Below, one piece after another: positions 61,049 to 64,000 of a stretch of DNA of 64,000 nucleotides. The DNA lies in NCBI GenBank assembly GCA_963969595.1, contig OZ018417.1, forward strand, positions 16,122,501-16,186,500. The letters run 5' to 3'. Positions within the stretch are counted from its first letter, which is position 1. The number at the start of each line of letters is the position of its first letter. The notes under the pieces were generated by a model that saw nothing but the letters and a program-made list of their open reading frames with translations, made no database searches and had not been told where the DNA came from. Both the position numbers and the translations under genes were made by a program. The DNA comes from Neckera pumila. Its lineage: Eukaryota; Streptophyta; Bryopsida; Hypnales; Neckeraceae.

Positions 61049-63163
61049 TAGTACCCACCAAGTCTGAACCGTGCAGCACTGAAGAAAGCCACAGTGAAGC
61101 AGCAGGGATTACAACTTTGAACCCCTCTTTTTCTTTCACTTGTTCAATATAGGAACTAAAATTAGTGGTGTTAGGTGAGATTAGTACTTTAGTTACAAGT
61201 GTCATTAAGCATTTAATGAGATATAGTAAAATATCTATGATAAATCCAATTAAGCAAACATGTGTCACTATGGTGGTTGAACGTGTACACAACTTTGAAA
61301 AATATCAAAGCACATGGAGGTCACGGATTTGCTTGGATTGAGCTAAAATCTTGTATAAATGAAGCTTGTGAGTGGATAGATGCACTTCAAATGTCATTTT
61401 GGAAGATGGTGCTTGATTGTGGAACAACATCCATTTTAGTTGTGTAACTTCTGTCAAGATTTTGAGCATATTTTGAGCTACTTGTGAAGGTATGTGTACA
61501 CTCCTTGATTCACTCCAATCACTGACATTGTGCTTCCATTGAGGTATATAGCTGCCTTGCCCTGCTGCTCAGTACCATTGTAGTAGTTCAGTACACTGAG
61601 GCATTTCCGTTATCAACTGTTGCTTGGACGATGCAGTGTCACTTGACAAACCAGTCGTCCTCATGAGTCCATTTCCCTTTCGTAATAAGTTAGCTAGCTC
61701 ATGAAGATGGAGATGGATTTCATTTCATTTCATGTTTCATGTTTTTGAAATACTGATTCTTATATGAATCTTCTTTGAATGAATTGATCATTGTTGTTGA
61801 CATTCTAATGTTTTACATATGTTGGTGTCATGTTGTGGGCTTGTGGCAAGGTACTTATTGCATCTCAGTTGGTTAGCATTTCATTTAAAAGTGTGTGAGA
61901 TTGTAATCTGGATTTGTGAGAAATGAGAGGTCATCGTTTGAGTACAAAAAAAAAAAGGCATAATAGTTGGAATGAGTTGTTCAGGCATGTCACAACGTAG
62001 CATTGGAGCAAAGTTAGGCATACCACATACTACTGTTGAGTATGTCTTGAATAAATTCCGCGATGAAGGAACAGTGGTCACTCGAGTGTAAGGCTGTCCG
62101 TCGACGTTGCAAATTGACTAATTGAGGTAGGAGGGAATTAGGACGTATTTCTACACAAAATAGACGCATACCACTTGTATCCATCATAGAAAATATGAGT
62201 GAGAAAGTTTGTGCGAGCACGTTAAGGAAGGAGATTAAACGTTTAGGATTTTGTAACCGAGTTGCAGCAAAGAAGCCATTTCTCAATGACAAGCACAAGG
62301 CTGATCGACTGGCCTTTGCTAGAAAATATGAGAGTTGGAGAGTTTTTGATTGGATGAATGTTATATGGACAGATGAGTCTTCATTTGAGGTAGGCAAGAA
62401 TTCTAGACAAGTTAAAGTCTAGCGGCAAGTGTACGAACGTTATTCATGGGATTGCCTAGCACCCATCTTCAAATTTGGACGGATATCTGTCATGATTTGG
62501 GGTGCTTTTACAGGTTATGAGAAGTGCCCCATTGTTATGATGCCATCCGATAGACGAACAAGTGCTGATTTTGTGAACATTGTGTATCAATGTCGATTGA
62601 GTGGCTTTTACTTCATGCATGATAATCCTCAAAGTCTTCATCTCATGGAGGATGGTGCCCCACTGCATCAGAGTACCTTACCAAAACAGTGGCGAGAAGC
62701 GCATAAGACCAAGAAGTTCACATGGCCTGCTAATTCACCGAACTTGAATCCTATAGAGAATGTGTGGATGATTCTAAAAGACTTTGTGCAAAATGAGACT
62801 AGAGCAAACAACAAAGATGAATTGGTTAAGAGCATTGAGCGGGCATGGGAAGCCATATCAATGGAGACTCTTGACATTCTCATTGCTAGCATGCCTCACC
62901 GAATGAAGGCTATAATTAATGCAGGGGGTGGGAGTACAAGATGGTAGATACCATGCTACAAAATGCACTATTGTTGTACTTTTTTACTTTTTCAATGTAA
63001 TAAATTAATGTAATACAAAACTAGACTTTTGTATCTTCCAAACGCAGTTTACAAGTTGCAATTTCATAAATTTTTGAGTCTTTGGTGTGATTTTAAAGTT
63101 ATGAGTTCACTGCTCATTTTTAGCTTGAGCAAGGCCTGCACGGTTCAGACTTGGTGGGTACTG
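61049..63163 (+). mobile_element. Tc1-like DNA transposon, 2.1 kb
   Basis: Terminal inverted repeats of about 28 bp: TAGTACCCACCAAGTCTGAA on the left, and CAGTACCCACCAAGTCTGAA on the right read on the minus strand. TA target duplications stand at 61047-61048 and 63164-63165. It contains a DD34E transposase remnant. The CAGT start, TA target and DD34E spacing together fit the Tc1 group. Confidence 0.85.
61950..62947 (+). pseudogene. Tc1-like DD34E transposase, broken
   Basis: A helix-turn-helix part (GMSQRSIGAKLGIPHTTVEY) starts in frame 1 near 61957 and stops at 62089. After a frame change, the sequence GRISTQNRRIPLVSIIENM leads into frame 2 (62195-62947). That frame is interrupted once by a TAG at 62420-62422, where relatives usually have Trp. 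Catalytic residues: Asp in WTDESSFEV, Asp in MEDGAPLHQS, and Glu in SPNLNPIENVW, with 34 residues between the last two. Because of at least one frameshift region and several stops, no active enzyme is expected. Confidence 0.85.
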
Positions 63164-63189
63164 TACAGTGGGGTACCAATCAAAATGGC

Positions 63190-64000
63190 ATTTTCGAATT
63201 TGCAATGAAAGAAGTTTCAGAGCTGCCAACTTTGATAGCCTCTTGAGAGCTGAAAAATTGGTATTTTACCATGAAAGTTTTCCCACAACATCATCTTTAT
63301 GTTAATACCATGTGTGCCAGATTTCAAGGCCAAAAAACTTACAAAAAATAGAGATATTCAAAATCTACCAACATGTGTGGCCTTGAAAAAACTTTCACTA
63401 CTGCCAACTTGGACAGACTCCCAAGGATTGAAATTTTCTTTTTTTGCCATGAATTTCTTTGGAAATGATCATTTCTATGACCATAACATTTTGTGCCAAA
63501 TTTCAAATCACAAAATTTATACAAAAAAGATATTTGAAATTTACCAACATGTGTAATTGTGAGAAACAATTTCACTACTACCAACTCTTTGACACCCTCC
63601 CAAGGGCTGAAGAATTGCCTATTTATCATGAATTTTGATTTTCAAGATCATCTTTATATTGATAACATGTGTGTCAAATTTCAACTTCAAAAGATTCACA
63701 CAAAAAGGGATATTTGAATCCTACTCAATTGTATAATTGTAAGAATGATTTTCTATCCCTTGGGATAGTATCATTTTATGGGTAATATTTCACATGGATG
63801 CAAAAAATCATTCTCACAACTGCACATGGAAGAATTAGAATATCTTTTTTTGTATAAATCTTTTGAACTCAAAATTTGACACACATGTTACTTGTATAAA
63901 GATAATCTCACAAAAAAAGTTTCATGGTAAAATGTTTTTTTCTCAGCCCTTAAGATAGTGTCAGAGTTGGCAGTATTGGAAATTTTCTCACAACTACACA
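63190..64000. repeat. Satellite-like array, about 179-bp monomers, inverting near 63.75 kb
   Basis: The landmark TGTGYCARATTTCAA recurs at about 63311, 63490 and 63669, with matching CTACTGCCAACT and CTCCCAAGG words in between. After about 63750 the same monomer appears in reverse complement (AAATTTGACACACATGTTAC near 63883, CAGAGTTGGCAGTA near 63962). The array continues past the window end. Confidence 0.75.

Noticed and set aside
63190..64000. CRISPR-like array
   Set aside because: Monomers are long, diverged and lack short spacers; this is a eukaryotic satellite-type repeat.

Overview
The window looks like nuclear DNA of a land plant, probably a non-seed plant such as a bryophyte or lycophyte. 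The genes have several exons with GT-AG introns. They encode a plant-type ascorbate oxidase, a GT47 exostosin-like glycosyltransferase and a TPR-CHAT protein, and they sit in very AT-rich intergenic DNA full of small inverted-repeat elements. The species cannot be settled from the sequence. No rRNA gene, intact tRNA gene or CRISPR array was seen.

Layout. 1-1.7 kb holds a broken DUF7869-like transposon gene. 1.7-6.7 kb is repeat-rich and includes a foldback element, a hairpin MITE and a TTAA-flanked piggyBac-like element. 6.8-16.0 kb and 24.2-33.1 kb are two copies of one segmental duplication. Each copy carries a six-exon ascorbate oxidase gene (about 580 aa), followed by the opposing 3' part of an exostosin gene. 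Only the second copy keeps the whole exostosin gene (exon 1 at 33.2-34.2 kb). The first has a truncated, frameshifted remnant. 16-24 kb between the copies is full of foldback and MITE sequence, including a perfect 30-bp-arm hairpin. 35.8-46 kb has no supportable gene; it holds a tandem array, a second piggyBac-like element, a Tourist-like MITE and a third copy of the hairpin MITE.

46.0-49.2 kb (minus strand) carries a multi-exon gene for a probable membrane-anchored protein of unknown function. It is head to head with the most interesting locus, 50.6-59.4 kb (plus strand). That gene has a TPR-like N-terminal part, a CHAT (caspase/separase-like) domain with a visible His/Cys pair, and then an array of repeat exons, all of the same 2-2 phase class. 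The array encodes nine copies of an IANLADGSV..GA.YGG module. Two pairs of these exons lie in a 925-bp tandem duplication that looks almost unchanged. Relic module pieces lie both upstream of the start codon and just after the stop codon, so the array appears to be expanding and recombining.

61.0-63.2 kb is a decayed Tc1-like DD34E transposon with TA target sites. The window ends inside a satellite-like array of about 179-bp monomers that inverts near 63.75 kb.

Exon boundaries were set by hand from reading frame, splice consensus and family similarity; no alignment program or RNA evidence was available.
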